This document shows positions 39,376 through 48,699 of a stretch of DNA of 64,000 bases, one piece after another. The notes under the pieces are model-generated. The model saw nothing but the letters and a program-made list of their open reading frames with translations, did no database searches and had not been told where the DNA came from. Both the position numbers and the translations under genes were made by a program. Source of the stretch: Curtobacterium sp. GC_Cur_3 (lineage in GTDB: Bacteria; Actinomycetota; Actinomycetes; Actinomycetales; Microbacteriaceae); assembly GCF_026544205.1 (NCBI RefSeq), contig NZ_JALNUI010000001.1:124001-188000 (forward strand), read 5' to 3'. The stretch's first letter is position 1. Every line of letters begins with the position of its first letter.

Positions 39376-40574
39376 CAGTTGCCCTCCTTCGTGATGTCGC
39401 CGGCGGGCGTCGTGGCGTCGGCGGTCGCCGCGTCGAGCGGCTCGCCGGCACGACGGGCCACGACCATGTCGCGGAACCGGTCGAACAGGTACATGCTGTC
39501 GTGCGGTCCGGCGGCGGCCTCGGGGTGGTACTGCACGCTGAACGCGGGGATGTCGAGCGCGCGGAGGCCCTCGACGACGTTGTCGTTGAGCGAGTAGTGC
39601 GAGACCTCGACCCGGCCGAAGCCGACCGGGGACTCGAGGACCTCGCCGACGGGGGCGTCGACCGCGAAGCCGTGGTTCTGGCTCGTGATCTCGACCTTGC
39701 CGGTCGTGGTGTCGAGCACCGGCTGGTTGATGCCGCGGTGCCCGAACGGCAGCTTGTAGGTGCCGAAGCCGAGCGCGCGGCCGAGCAGCTGGTTGCCGAA
39801 GCAGATGCCGAAGAACGGGCGGCCGTCGCGCAGGCTCTCCTGCAGCAGGGTGACCTGCGCGTCGGAGGCCGCCGGGTCGCCGGGGCCGTTCGAGTAGAAC
39901 AGGGCGTCGGGGTCGAGCTCGCGGAGCCGCTCGACGGTGACGTCCTGCGGCAGCACGTGCACCTCGAAGCCGCGCTGGGCGAGGTAGCGGGTGGTCGAGG
40001 TCTTCACGCCGAGGTCGAGCACGGCCAGCGTGCCGATCTGCTCGCCGACCGCGTCAACCACGTACTCGGCGTCGGTCGACACCGCGGCGGAGAGGCTCTG
40101 CCCGGCCATGTCGGCCTGCTCGCGGACCAGCGCGAGCTGGTCGTCCGACGACAGCGCGGCGTCGGGGCCGCTGAAGACGCCGCCCTTCATCGCCCCGGCG
40201 TCGCGGATGCGGCGGGTCACGGCGCGGGTGTCGATCCCGGAGATCCCGACGATGCCGTCGCGCTCCAGGTGGTCGTCGAGCGACGCGGTGGCACGGTGGT
40301 TCGACACCACGCGGCTGGGGTCGCGGACGACGTACCCGGCGACCCAGATGCGACGGGACTCGGGGTCCTCGTCGTTGACGCCGGTGTTGCCGATGTGCGG
40401 CGCGGTCTGCACCACGATCTGCCCGGCGTACGACGGGTCGGTCAGCGTCTCCTGGTAGCCGGTCATCCCGGTCGCGAACACCACCTCGCCGAGGCTGCGT
40501 CCGCGGGCGCCGTACGCCCATCCGTCGTGTCGGGTGCCGTCCTCGAGGACCAGCACGGCCCGTTCGCGTGTCAT
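39375..40574 (-). CDS. carA: Carbamoyl-phosphate synthase small subunit
   Basis: The 399-residue glutaminase subunit has the catalytic cysteine in [12 protein letters not shown] and the H/E of the triad in [12 protein letters not shown]. The N-terminal domain [13 protein letters not shown] and [14 protein letters not shown] is typical. ATG at 40574 overlaps the stop of the preceding PH-like gene by 4 bp. It feeds both pyrimidine and arginine synthesis. Confidence 0.97.
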
Positions 40575-41116
40575 GAGTTCGTCCCTTCGCCCGCGGTCTG
40601 CGGGTGGTTGTGCTTCGTCGCCAGCTCCTGGAGTGCGTGCAGCGCGGCTGCGTCGCCCTCCGGGAACCGGAAGTAGGTGTCGAGGTCCGTCGCACCAGCG
40701 GCGCCGGTCGCCGTCCATCGCAGACGCACCAGCCCCCCTGGCTCGACGACGCGGTCGATGGCCGCGGTCGCCCGGTCGGCGCCGCGCACCAGGTCGGCGG
40801 CGATCCAGCGGTCGGCCTCCCCCGCCAGGTGCAGGACGACGCCGGTCTCGTGGACGGTCACGCCGCCACGGCCCCGGAAGCCGAGTCCGCCCGCCGTGAT
40901 GCGCTCCAGCGGCTGATCGGCACGGGTCGTCGCGACGGTGAAGCCGTCCCAGGACCCGACCGCCTGGGGCAGGCCGGTCGGCACACCGACGGGAGGCACG
41001 GCGTCGGTCTGCTTCCTGACCCGCGTCCGCCAGGTGCGCGCCATCGCCACGAACAGCGCGGCCACCGCGAGCAGGATCAGTCCGCCGAGGAGCCACCGCG
41101 CGGCGTCGCCGCTCAT
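40571..41116 (-). CDS. Single-pass membrane protein with PH-like domain, in the pyr operon
   Basis: The 181-residue protein has one N-terminal transmembrane helix (about 8-27), a basic stop-transfer patch WRTRVRKQ, and a soluble beta-rich domain ([40 protein letters not shown]) of the bacterial PH-like type. Mycobacteria have a similar membrane protein (Rv1382) at the same place between pyrC and carA. Both ends overlap neighbours by 4 bp, so it is made with the pyrimidine enzymes. Its role is unknown. Confidence 0.82.
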   Translation of the reverse strand: MSGDAARWLLGGLILLAVAALFVAMARTWRTRVRKQTDAVPPVGVPTGLPQAVGSWDGFTVATTRADQPLERITAGGLGFRGRGGVTVHETGVVLHLAGEADRWIAADLVRGADRATAAIDRVVEPGGLVRLRWTATGAAGATDLDTYFRFPEGDAAALHALQELATKHNHPQTAGEGTNS

Positions 41117-42480
41117 GCCCGGGCCCCCTCGGTGGCACGGGCTGCCGTGCGCGCTGCGGCCGCGACGGTGTCGGGGTCGACGAGCGCGCCCTCGAGGAGC
41201 GTCGGGTAGCCCTGGTGGAAGGTCGCGACGACCCGGCCCGGCAGGCGCATGCCGAGGTACGGCGAGTTCTGCGACTGCCCCGCCAGGTCGGCCACGGCGA
41301 ACTCGCGGACCGCGCTCGGGTCGTACAGGGTGACCTCGGCCGGGGCACCCTCGGCGATGGCGTGTCCGTGGCCCTCGACCTGGCCGATGCGGGCCGGTGC
41401 GCTCGAGAGCACGCGGGCGACGTCCGACCAGTCGAGGAGTCCCTGCTCGACGACGGCGGCGTGCACCACGCTCAGCGCGGACTCGAGCCCCACCATGCCG
41501 TTCGCGGCGGCCGGCCACTCGCAGCACTTCGCCTCGGCGGTGTGCGGTGCGTGGTCGGTGGCGACGATGTCGATCGTGCCGTCAGCGAGGGCGGCGCGCA
41601 GGGCGTCGACGTCCTCGCGGGAGCGCAGCGGCGGGTTCACCTTGTAGCGGGCGTCGTAGCCGGGGGCGCCGTCGACCCCGGCGATGAGGTCCTCGGTCAG
41701 CACCAGGTGGTGCGGCGTGACCTCGGCCGTGACGTCGATCCCGCGGGACTTGGCCCAGCGGATGACCTCGACGCTGCCGGCGGTCGAGACGTGGCAGACA
41801 TGCAGTCGCGCTCCGACGTGGTCGGCGAGCAGGACGTCACGGGCGATGATGGCCTCCTCCGCCACGGCCGGCCACCCGGCGAGACCGAGTTCGGAGGACA
41901 GGCGGCCCTCGTTCATCTGCGCGCCGATGGTCAGGCGAGGCTCCTGCGCGTGCTGCGCCAGGACCCCGCCGAAGCCCTTGATGTACTCCAGTGCGCGGCG
42001 CATCAGCAGCGGGTCGGCCACGCACGAGCCGTCGTCGGAGAACACCCGGACCTTCGCGCGGGAGGTCGCCATCGCGCCGATCTCCGACAGGTGTGTGCCC
42101 TGCAGGCCCTGGGACACGGCGCCGATCGGGCGGACCGTGACGTAGCCGGCGTCGTCGCCGAGGGCCTGGACCTGCTCGACCACGCCCGCGGTGTCGGCGA
42201 CCGGGCTGGAGTTGGCCATCGCGTTGACGGCGGTGAAGCCACCGGCGGCCGCGGCACGCGAGCCGGAAAGGACCGTCTCGGACTCCTCGTGGCCGGGCTC
42301 GCGGAGGTGGGTGTGCAGGTCCACGAGACCGGGCATGGCGATCAGGCCGTCCGCGTCCACGGTCGTGGCGCCGGCCGTGTCGAGACCGGACCCGACCGCG
42401 GTGATGCGCCCGGCCTCCAGGCGGATGTCGGCTCGCGAGCCGTCGACCAGCTGGGCGCCGCGGATGAGGTGAGCGGTCAT
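41113..42480 (-). CDS. pyrC: Dihydroorotase (class I)
   Basis: The 455-residue amidohydrolase cyclises carbamoyl aspartate to dihydroorotate. Zinc ligands are in [21 protein letters not shown] and [15 protein letters not shown]; the class I active-site loop [10 protein letters not shown] is present. Start overlaps the pyrB stop by 4 bp. Confidence 0.97.
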   Translation of the reverse strand: MTAHLIRGAQLVDGSRADIRLEAGRITAVGSGLDTAGATTVDADGLIAMPGLVDLHTHLREPGHEESETVLSGSRAAAAGGFTAVNAMANSSPVADTAGVVEQVQALGDDAGYVTVRPIGAVSQGLQGTHLSEIGAMATSRAKVRVFSDDGSCVADPLLMRRALEYIKGFGGVLAQHAQEPRLTIGAQMNEGRLSSELGLAGWPAVAEEAIIARDVLLADHVGARLHVCHVSTAGSVEVIRWAKSRGIDVTAEVTPHHLVLTEDLIAGVDGAPGYDARYKVNPPLRSREDVDALRAALADGTIDIVATDHAPHTAEAKCCEWPAAANGMVGLESALSVVHAAVVEQGLLDWSDVARVLSSAPARIGQVEGHGHAIAEGAPAEVTLYDPSAVREFAVADLAGQSQNSPYLGMRLPGRVVATFHQGYPTLLEGALVDPDTVAAAARTAARATEGARA

Positions 42481-43454
42481 GCGACGGACTCCTTCTGGTC
42501 GGTGCCGGACGGGGTGCCTGCGCCAGTCAGGGCCAGGTACAGGACGGCCATGCGGACGGAGACGCCGTGCTCGACCTGTTCGACGATCGTCGAGGCCGGC
42601 GAGTCGGCGGCCACGCCGGCGATCTCCAGCCCGCGGTTCATCGGCCCCGGGTGCATCACGAGCGTGCGCTCCGACAACCGGGCGAAGCGGGCGGCCGTCA
42701 GGCCCCAGTGGCGCGTGTACTCGCGGGGGTTCGGGAAGAAGGCGTCGTTCATGCGCTCCTGCTGGATGCGGAGCGTCATCACGACGTCCGGGTCCTCGGC
42801 GAGGGCGGTGTCGAGGTCGTGGTGCACGGCGGCACCGAACGGCCGCGCGGTCGCCGGGAGCAGGGTCGGCGGCGCAGCGAAGGTGACGCTCGCACCGAGC
42901 GTGCGGAGCAGCCAGGCGTTGCTCCTGGCGACGCGGCTGTGCAGGACGTCACCGACGATGAGGACGCGGACGCCGTCGAGGCCCTGGCCGCGGGACGCGC
43001 TGCCGTGGAGCCGGCGGCGCATCGTGAAGGCGTCGAGGAGCGCCTGGGTCGGGTGCTCGTGGGTGCCGTCGCCCGCGTTCACCACGGGGACGTCGATCCA
43101 GTCGGCGTCGGCCAGCACCCGCGGGGCGCCGGACGCGCCGTGGCGCATGACGATGCCGTCGATGCCCATCGCGCCGAGGGTCTGGACGGTGTCCTTGAGG
43201 GACTCGCCCTTGGAGACGCTGGAGCCCTTCGCGGCGAAGTTGATGACGTCGGCGGAGAGGCGTTTGGCGGCGGCCTCGAAGGAGATGCGGGTGCGCGTGG
43301 AGTCCTCGAAGAAGAGGTTCACGACGGTCTTGCCGCGGAGGGCCGGCAGCCGCTTGACCTCGCGCGTGTTCACCTCGGCCATCTCCTCGGCGACGTCGAG
43401 GATCGCGAGGGCGTCCGTGCGGGAGAGGTCGGCGGTGGAGAGCAGGTGCCTCAT
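42477..43454 (-). CDS. pyrB: Aspartate carbamoyltransferase catalytic subunit
   Basis: The 325-residue enzyme joins carbamoyl phosphate and aspartate. Carbamoyl-phosphate site [13 protein letters not shown] and aspartate-side [11 protein letters not shown] are conserved. No PyrI regulatory gene is adjacent, as usual in Gram-positives. ATG at 43454 overlaps the pyrR stop by 4 bp. Confidence 0.97.
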   Translation of the reverse strand: MRHLLSTADLSRTDALAILDVAEEMAEVNTREVKRLPALRGKTVVNLFFEDSTRTRISFEAAAKRLSADVINFAAKGSSVSKGESLKDTVQTLGAMGIDGIVMRHGASGAPRVLADADWIDVPVVNAGDGTHEHPTQALLDAFTMRRRLHGSASRGQGLDGVRVLIVGDVLHSRVARSNAWLLRTLGASVTFAAPPTLLPATARPFGAAVHHDLDTALAEDPDVVMTLRIQQERMNDAFFPNPREYTRHWGLTAARFARLSERTLVMHPGPMNRGLEIAGVAADSPASTIVEQVEHGVSVRMAVLYLALTGAGTPSGTDQKESVA

Positions 43455-44044
43455 GCGTCCGCTCCCTGCTCCGGCGGCGTCTGCTCGAGCTGCGTCTGCT
43501 CGGGCTGCTCGATGACGACCTCGTCGACGCCGTCCGTCTCGGTCAGGCGGAGCGTGACGCGCTCGTCGGACGCGGTCGGCAGGTTCTTGCCGACGTGGTC
43601 TGCCCGGATGGGGAGCTCGCGGTGGCCCCGGTCGACCAGGACCGCGAGCCGGACTGCACGCGGGCGGCCGATGTTCTGCAGGGCGTCGAGCGCTGCCCGG
43701 ACGGTGCGGCCGGAGTACAGGACGTCGTCGACGAGCACGACGACCTTGCCGTCGATGCCGCTCGCCGGGATCACCGTGCGGTGCGGGGCCCGGCCGATGC
43801 CGTGGCCGAGGTCGTCGCGGTGCAGCGTGACGTCGAGGGTGCCGACGCGCTGCTGGCCGCCGGACCATTCGGGCTCGATGCCGGCGAGGACCTCGCCGAG
43901 CCGGTCGGCCAGGACGGCTCCCCTGGTCGGGATGCCGAGGAGCACCAGGTCCGAGGCGCCGTGGTTGGCCTCGAGGATCTCGTGCGCGATGCGTGTCAGA
44001 GCACGCGTGATGTCGGACTGCTGCAGGACCGTGCGGGTACCCAC
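43451..44044 (-). CDS. pyrR: Bifunctional pyr operon regulator / uracil phosphoribosyltransferase
   Basis: The 197-residue protein has the type I phosphoribosyltransferase fold with PRPP loop [13 protein letters not shown] and the PyrR segments [12 protein letters not shown] and [22 protein letters not shown]. It senses UMP and binds a hairpin in pyr mRNA; a matching RNA element lies directly upstream at 44050-44085. The last 25 residues are a Gln/Glu/Pro-rich extension. GTG start at 44044 has a strong GGAAGGAGG. It is the first gene of the pyr operon. Confidence 0.96.
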   Translation of the reverse strand: MGTRTVLQQSDITRALTRIAHEILEANHGASDLVLLGIPTRGAVLADRLGEVLAGIEPEWSGGQQRVGTLDVTLHRDDLGHGIGRAPHRTVIPASGIDGKVVVLVDDVLYSGRTVRAALDALQNIGRPRAVRLAVLVDRGHRELPIRADHVGKNLPTASDERVTLRLTETDGVDEVVIEQPEQTQLEQTPPEQGADA

Positions 44045-44049
44045 GCCGA

Positions 44050-44085
44050 CCTCCTTCCCCGCCTCTCAGGACGGCATTTAAAGGA
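44050..44085 (-). promoter_or_regulatory. PyrR-binding RNA element that can mask the pyrR ribosome binding site
   Basis: On the minus strand TCCTGAGAGGC (44071-44061) matches the conserved PyrR-recognition loop (UCCnGnGAGGY). Around it GCC (44076-44074) pairs with GGC (44063-44061) as the upper stem, an internal loop follows, and TCCTT (44085-44081) pairs with AAGGA (44056-44052) as the lower stem. AAGGA is the core of the pyrR Shine-Dalgarno sequence, so PyrR-UMP binding would block translation, as proposed for other actinobacteria. There is no room for an antiterminator/terminator pair of the Bacillus type. Confidence 0.7.
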
Positions 44086-44099
44086 TGCGGACGTGGTCA

Positions 44100-44105
44100 A
44101 CCCTA
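44100..44105 (-). promoter_or_regulatory. Candidate -10 box of pyrR, overlapping the nusB stop codon
   Basis: TAGGGT on the minus strand; the first three bases are the nusB stop. Transcription from it would begin near 44092, just upstream of the PyrR element. No good -35 box is visible, so readthrough from efp-nusB remains possible. Confidence 0.3.
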
Positions 44106-44555
44106 GCGGGACTCCTGGTCTCCGGCGACCGTCCGACCGGACGGTGCACGACCACCGGCGACGGCTCCGAGGACGCCGTTCACGAAGCCGGCGGAGTCGT
44201 CCGTCGACAGCGACTGGGCGAGCTCGACGGCCTCCGAGATGGCGACGGCGTCGGGGACCTCGGGGTTGAAGCGGATCTCCCAGACGCCCATGCGCAGGAT
44301 GCAGCGGTCGAGGACCGGCATCCGGGCGATGGACCAGCCCTGGGCGTGGTCGATGATCACGTCGTCGATCTCACGACGGGCCTCGTCGACCCCGGTGACG
44401 ACCTGGCGGGCGTAGTCCCAGCTCGACGCCCGCTCGGGGTTGTCGAGGTGGCGGACCGTCTCCGTCGCGAGGACGTCGGCGATCGGGAGCTCCCGGACCT
44501 CCGCCACGTAGAGCATGTCGAGCGCGCGCTTGCGGGCCTTCGAACGAGCACTCAT
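44103..44555 (-). CDS. nusB: Transcription antitermination protein NusB
   Basis: The 150-residue all-helical protein joins NusE (S10) at boxA RNA in rRNA antitermination. Features: SKARKRALDMLY at the N-terminus and FVNGVLG near the end. ATG at 44555 lies 9 bp after efp. The efp-nusB-pyrR order is common in actinobacteria. Confidence 0.95.
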   Translation of the reverse strand: MSARSKARKRALDMLYVAEVRELPIADVLATETVRHLDNPERASSWDYARQVVTGVDEARREIDDVIIDHAQGWSIARMPVLDRCILRMGVWEIRFNPEVPDAVAISEAVELAQSLSTDDSAGFVNGVLGAVAGGRAPSGRTVAGDQESR

Positions 44556-44564
44556 CCGGCGGCC

Positions 44565-45125
44565 CTAGTTGACGCGGCCGAGGAAGTTGCCGTCGCGCGT
44601 GTCGATCTTCACCTTGGTGTCGGTCTCGAGGTACAGCGGCACCTGGATCTGGTAGCCGGTGGCCTTGATCGTCGCGGGCTTGGTGCCACCGGACGAGCGG
44701 TCGCCCTGCAGGCCGGGCTCGGTCTCGATCTCGGTGACGATCGACGTCGGGAGCTCGATGTAGAGCGGGTTGCCCTCGTTCATCGCGAGGGTGACCATCG
44801 CGGACTCGAGGAGGAAGTTCTTCGCGTCGCCGACGACGGTCGCGGGGACCGGGACCTGGTCGTAGGTGTCGGTGTCCATGAACACGTAGGAGTCGCCGTC
44901 CTCGTAGAGGAACTGGTAGTCGCGGCGGTCGACCGTCGCGGTCTCGATCTTCGCGCCCGCGTTGAAGGTGCGGTCGACGACCTTGCCGGAGACGACGTTC
45001 TTCAGCTTGGTGCGGACGAACGCACCACCCTTGCCGGGCTTGACGTGCTGGAACTCGACGACCGACCAGAGCTGCCCGTCGATGATGAGAACGGCGCCGT
45101 TCTTGATGTCAGTGGTACTGGCCAT
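44565..45125 (-). CDS. efp: Elongation factor P
   Basis: The 186-residue protein relieves ribosome stalling at polyproline. Three OB-like domains are complete. The tip of the first loop, [10 protein letters not shown], carries K32, the position modified in some bacteria; the PGKGGAF form is the common actinobacterial one. ATG at 45125 with GGGAC upstream. A TACACT -10-like hexamer is at 45192-45187. Confidence 0.97.
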   Translation of the reverse strand: MASTTDIKNGAVLIIDGQLWSVVEFQHVKPGKGGAFVRTKLKNVVSGKVVDRTFNAGAKIETATVDRRDYQFLYEDGDSYVFMDTDTYDQVPVPATVVGDAKNFLLESAMVTLAMNEGNPLYIELPTSIVTEIETEPGLQGDRSSGGTKPATIKATGYQIQVPLYLETDTKVKIDTRDGNFLGRVN

Positions 45126-45222
45126 GAGTGTCGATGTCCCGTTCGTGTTGAGGAGTGAAGATCTGCGGGCGCTGGGGCCCCGGACGAGTGTAGCCGACGG
45201 CCTCACGCGCGCGGTCGCGGGC

Positions 45223-45270
45223 GGCCGCGCCGTCACGAGCGGCCGCGCCGTCACGAGCGGCCGCGCCGTC
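45223..45270. repeat. 18-bp tandem repeat upstream of efp (2.7 copies)
   Basis: Units at 45223-45240 and 45241-45258 are identical, followed by 12 bases of a third. Each starts with GGCCGCGCC, so GCGGCCGC occurs three times. It lies between efp and the end of the UbiB-like gene (45126-45278), a region with no gene. Confidence 0.9.
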
Positions 45271-45278
45271 GTCGGCGC

Positions 45279-46970
45279 TCACTCGCGCCGTCGTGCCTGC
45301 CAGGCGTCGATCGCCGCCCAGACGAGCAGCACCACGGCCGTCCCACCGAGGAGCCCGCCGGCCACGCCGGTGCTCAGCACCGCGGTCGGCCGTGCCGGCG
45401 CCGCCAGGTACACGATCGCCAGCACGCCCGCCCCGGCACCCAGCAGCACGAGCAGGATCCGTCGGATCATGCCGGAGACGGTGCGTCGGTCGCGCTGGTC
45501 GGCGAGCAGGCGGATGTTCACCGACAGCTTGTTGCCCTCGATCGCCTCGCTGATCCGGTCGATCCGCCGGGGCAGGCGTCGGACGGTGGAGAACAGGCCG
45601 AAGAGCTCGCGCGCGGCGACGTCCCGCAGCACGCTCGGGCGGAGCTGGTCACGGATCTGCTCGCGGGCCAGGTTGCGGGACTCGTCGAGCAGGTCGAACG
45701 AGGGCAGCAGGGTGCGCAGGGTCCCCTCGAAGATCGCCAGTGCCCGGGCAGCTGCGATGAAGTCCGGCGGCGGCTTGAGCCGGTAGCGCCCGAAGACCTC
45801 GACCGCGTCGTCGACCGTCTCGACGCCGATGCGGGCGCCGGGGCCGAGCTCGTCGGCCACGAACCGGGCGATGTCCCGGCGGAAGTCGGCCTCGTCCTGC
45901 GCTCGACGCACCGGCGCCATCCGCAGCACGGCGTCCGCGATCCGCGAGGTGTCGTCCTGGATGTACGCCGCGACGAGCTCCTGCACCGTGTCGCGCAGGG
46001 TCGGGTCGAGGCGGCCCACCGACCCGAAGTCGATGAGGGCGGGGCGACCGTCGGGCAGCAGCAGGACGTTCCCCGGGTGCAGGTCTCCGTGGTAGATGCC
46101 GTCGAAGACGACCTGCCGCAGGAACGCGCGGAGGATCGCGCGCATCGGCTCGTCGAGGTCCCGGTCGACGCGGGAGGCGCGGATCGCGCTGAGCGTGTCG
46201 CCCTCGAGGAACTCCATCACGAGCACCCGCCGACCCGAGAGCTCGGGGTACGGCGTCGGGTAGCGGACCTCGTCCGGTCGTGCGCTCCTGGCCTGGGCCG
46301 CGCGGAGCGCCTCGAGGTTCCGGAGCTCTGAGGCGAAGTCGACCTGGCGGATCAGGTCGTCGCCGTACTGCGTCGCCACGTCGATCACCCCGACCTGACG
46401 GGCCTCGGTCGACGTCCTGGCGAGGAACCGCACCACGCGGAGCGCGATGTCGACGTCCTGCCGCACGGCCGCGTCGATGCCGGGTCGCTGGACCTTCACG
46501 GCGACCGCGGTGCCGTCGTGCAGCCGCGCGCGGTGCACCTGCGCGATCGACGCAGCCGCCACGGGCCTCGGGTCGAACGACTGGAAGACCTCGGCGACCG
46601 GGGCCCCGAGGTCGGCCGTGAGCAGGTCCGCGACCTCCTGCGGGTCCGCTGGCGTGACGTCCCGCTGCAGGTGCGCGAGTCCCTCGGTCCACTCGTCCGG
46701 CAGCAGGTCGTCCCGGGTCGAGAGCAGCTGTCCCATCTTCACGAAGCCGCCGCCGGCCTCCTCGAGCGCGCGACGCAGGTGTTCGGCCTGGTCACGCCGC
46801 TTGTCGGAGGTCTCCGGTTCACGCGAGAAGTCGAGGCGACGGAACGGCACGAGACCGTGTCGACGGGCGATGGACAGCAGTTCGGCGAAGCGGCGCGCGC
46901 GGGAGCGGATGGTTCCCGCGTCGGCGTCCGGCCGCGCGCCGAGGTCGCTCAGACGGGGTGGGGTGGGCAC
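45279..46970 (-). CDS. ABC1/UbiB (ADCK)-type atypical kinase-like protein
   Basis: The 563-residue protein has all UbiB-family signatures: KxGQ motif in FVKMGQLLSTRDDLLP, the alanine-rich nucleotide loop AAASIAQVHRA, VAVKVQRPG, the catalytic HGDLHPGNVLL and metal-binding IDFGSVG, then two transmembrane helices near 500-560. Family members act as ATPases or kinases that support quinone or other lipid metabolism at the membrane. The start is uncertain: I use GTG 46970 (VPTPPRLSDL); GGGGGAG lies about 12 nt upstream, and the frame is open further upstream into low-quality sequence. It is divergent from two small unknown genes. Confidence 0.85.
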   Translation of the reverse strand: MPTPPRLSDLGARPDADAGTIRSRARRFAELLSIARRHGLVPFRRLDFSREPETSDKRRDQAEHLRRALEEAGGGFVKMGQLLSTRDDLLPDEWTEGLAHLQRDVTPADPQEVADLLTADLGAPVAEVFQSFDPRPVAAASIAQVHRARLHDGTAVAVKVQRPGIDAAVRQDVDIALRVVRFLARTSTEARQVGVIDVATQYGDDLIRQVDFASELRNLEALRAAQARSARPDEVRYPTPYPELSGRRVLVMEFLEGDTLSAIRASRVDRDLDEPMRAILRAFLRQVVFDGIYHGDLHPGNVLLLPDGRPALIDFGSVGRLDPTLRDTVQELVAAYIQDDTSRIADAVLRMAPVRRAQDEADFRRDIARFVADELGPGARIGVETVDDAVEVFGRYRLKPPPDFIAAARALAIFEGTLRTLLPSFDLLDESRNLAREQIRDQLRPSVLRDVAARELFGLFSTVRRLPRRIDRISEAIEGNKLSVNIRLLADQRDRRTVSGMIRRILLVLLGAGAGVLAIVYLAAPARPTAVLSTGVAGGLLGGTAVVLLVWAAIDAWQARRRE

Positions 46971-47098
46971 CTGTTCAGCATGCTCCCCCGGGCTGGGCGC
47001 CCCCGCCCGACTCCTCCACAGCCGGGAGGCTCGGCTCCCCGTCCACAGGTCGGCCGACCCTGGCCCCGTGGCCCGTCCCGCCTCAGGACACTCGGCGT

Positions 47099-47398
47099 AT
47101 GGAGACAGCACTCATCGCCTCGATCGCCGCGGCCGCGTCAGCGCTCGCCGCGGTCCTGAGTTGGATCGCCGCCACGCGAGCCCGCCGGTCGTTCGACCGC
47201 AACCACGCTTGGGAGCGACTCACCTGGGCGGTGCGCTCGCACTCCACCAGTGCAGAACACGACATTTCCAGGACTGTGCTCGAACGGTTGCGGAACGTAC
47301 GGTGGGCGCCCAAGGAGGACCGGAACCTCGCGGTTCGTGCCCTCCGCAGACACGACTCCCCCGCCACGGACGATGCACCGAGAAAGGACGACCGATGA
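47099..47398 (+). CDS. Small single-pass membrane protein, unknown function
   Basis: I do not recognise this 99-residue protein. Residues 3-24 (ALIASIAAAASALAAVLSWI) form one membrane helix or uncleaved signal anchor; a basic stop ATRARRSFDRN and a soluble domain with AWERLTWAVRSHS and PKEDRNLAVRAL follow. AGGA lies about 10 nt before the ATG. Its end overlaps the next gene by 4 bp (ATGA), so both are a translationally coupled pair. The pair is on the plus strand within a long minus-strand region, between the UbiB-like gene and aroB. Confidence 0.65.
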   Translation: METALIASIAAAASALAAVLSWIAATRARRSFDRNHAWERLTWAVRSHSTSAEHDISRTVLERLRNVRWAPKEDRNLAVRALRRHDSPATDDAPRKDDR

Positions 47399-47592
47399 GT
47401 CTCTTCCGCCCCTTGCCCGACCAGCCGTGCATCGAGCTCGACGGAACGGACGACCCGGTCGCTGACGCGTTCGAGGCCTGGCTCGAAGGCGCCACGCTCC
47501 CCGAACTGCACGAGTACCGGCGGACCGGCGTCCTCACCCTGTCGATGCGGGCGCGCTGGTGGTGGCGTCGCACCCGCCGCGTGCTGCGGTAG
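47395..47592 (+). CDS. Very small protein, unknown function
   Basis: The 65-residue product has an acidic first half (IELDGTDDPVADAFEAWLEGA) and a strongly basic, tryptophan-rich end (RARWWWRRTRRVLR) that could bind membrane surfaces or nucleic acid. It overlaps the preceding gene by 4 bp, and AGAAAGGACGACCG precedes the ATG. It is convergent with aroB, 9 bp apart. I know no homologue; the start signal and coupling argue that it is real. Confidence 0.55.
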   Translation: MSLFRPLPDQPCIELDGTDDPVADAFEAWLEGATLPELHEYRRTGVLTLSMRARWWWRRTRRVLR

Positions 47593-47601
47593 CGACGAGG
47601 G

Positions 47602-48699
47602 CTAGGCGCCGACCTCCTGGTAGGCGGTGAAGAGCAGGTGGTCCTCGGGGCCCTCGAGCGTGACGGGCTTGCCGATGCCGTCGAGCACGATGAACCGGAG
47701 CATGCCGGCGCGGGCCTTCTTGTCCCGACGCATCGTCGCCAGGAGCGACTGCCAGCGGCCGAGCGGGTAGCTCGTCGGCAGCGACAGCGACTCCAGGATC
47801 GACCGGTGCCGGTCGACGGTCGCGTCGTCGAGGTGCCCGGTCAGTCGCGCGAGCTCGGCCGCGAAGACCATGCCGACAGACACCGCCGCCCCGTGCCGCC
47901 ACTGGTAGCGCTCGGCGTGCTCGATCGCGTGCCCGAGCGTGTGCCCGTAGTTCAGGATCTCCCGACGCCCCTGCTCGGTGAAGTCCTCCGACACCACCTG
48001 CGCCTTGAGCTGGATCGCGAGCTCGACCACCCGGCGGAACTCCGGCGTCGACGGGTCGGTGGCGCGGTCGACGTCGGCTTCGACGACGTCGAGGATCTCG
48101 GGCACGGCGATGAACCCGGCCTTCACGATCTCGGCGAACCCGGTGAGCACGTCGTTGCGCGGCAGGGTGTGCACCAGGTCGAGGTCCACGACGACCGCCC
48201 GGGGTGCGGAGAACACCCCGACCAGGTTCTTGCCCTCGTTCGTGTTGATGCCGGTCTTGCCGCCGACGCTCGCGTCGACCATGCCGAGCACGCTGGTCGG
48301 CACGGCGAAGTACGGCACCCCGCGCAGCCACGTCGCGGCGACGAACCCGGCGAGGTCGGTGACCGCTCCCCCGCCCAGGCCGATCACGGCATCGGTCCTG
48401 GTGAAGTCCGACTGCCCGAGGATCTGCCAGCAGAACGCGGCGACCTCGACGCGCTTGGCGGCCTCGGCGTCGGGCACCTCGGCGATCAGGGCCTCGAACC
48501 CGGCCTCGACGAGTCCGGCGCGGAGCTCCTCGGCGCGGGCACCGAGCGTGGGCGCGTGCACGATCAGGACCTTCGCGACCCGCGGTCCGAGGAGCGCGGG
48601 CAGTGACCCGAGCAGGCCGGTGCCGACTGCGACGACGTAGCCGTCCGCGCCGCCGACGCGGATCTCGGTGGTGCCTTCTGGCAGGGTCGTCTCGGTCAC
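47602..48699 (-). CDS. aroB: 3-Dehydroquinate synthase
   Basis: The 365-residue NAD- and metal-dependent enzyme cyclises DAHP to 3-dehydroquinate. The NAD site GLGGGAVTDLAGFVAATWLRG and the metal-ligand regions GKTGINTNEGKN, FAEIVKAG and LNYGHTLGHAIEH are intact. GTG start at 48699 overlaps the aroK stop by 4 bp. Confidence 0.97.
   Translation of the reverse strand: MTETTLPEGTTEIRVGGADGYVVAVGTGLLGSLPALLGPRVAKVLIVHAPTLGARAEELRAGLVEAGFEALIAEVPDAEAAKRVEVAAFCWQILGQSDFTRTDAVIGLGGGAVTDLAGFVAATWLRGVPYFAVPTSVLGMVDASVGGKTGINTNEGKNLVGVFSAPRAVVVDLDLVHTLPRNDVLTGFAEIVKAGFIAVPEILDVVEADVDRATDPSTPEFRRVVELAIQLKAQVVSEDFTEQGRREILNYGHTLGHAIEHAERYQWRHGAAVSVGMVFAAELARLTGHLDDATVDRHRSILESLSLPTSYPLGRWQSLLATMRRDKKARAGMLRFIVLDGIGKPVTLEGPEDHLLFTAYQEVGA

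Noticed and set aside
44095-44100. TTGACC upstream of pyrR as a -35 box
   Set aside because: A start 30 nt downstream would lie inside the PyrR hairpin and remove its 5' half; TAGGGT at 44105-44100 or readthrough fits better.
46958-47098. Upstream extension of the small membrane protein at 47099
   Set aside because: The added residues are proline-rich and overlap the 5' end of the divergent UbiB-like gene; METALIASI is a natural start of a membrane helix.
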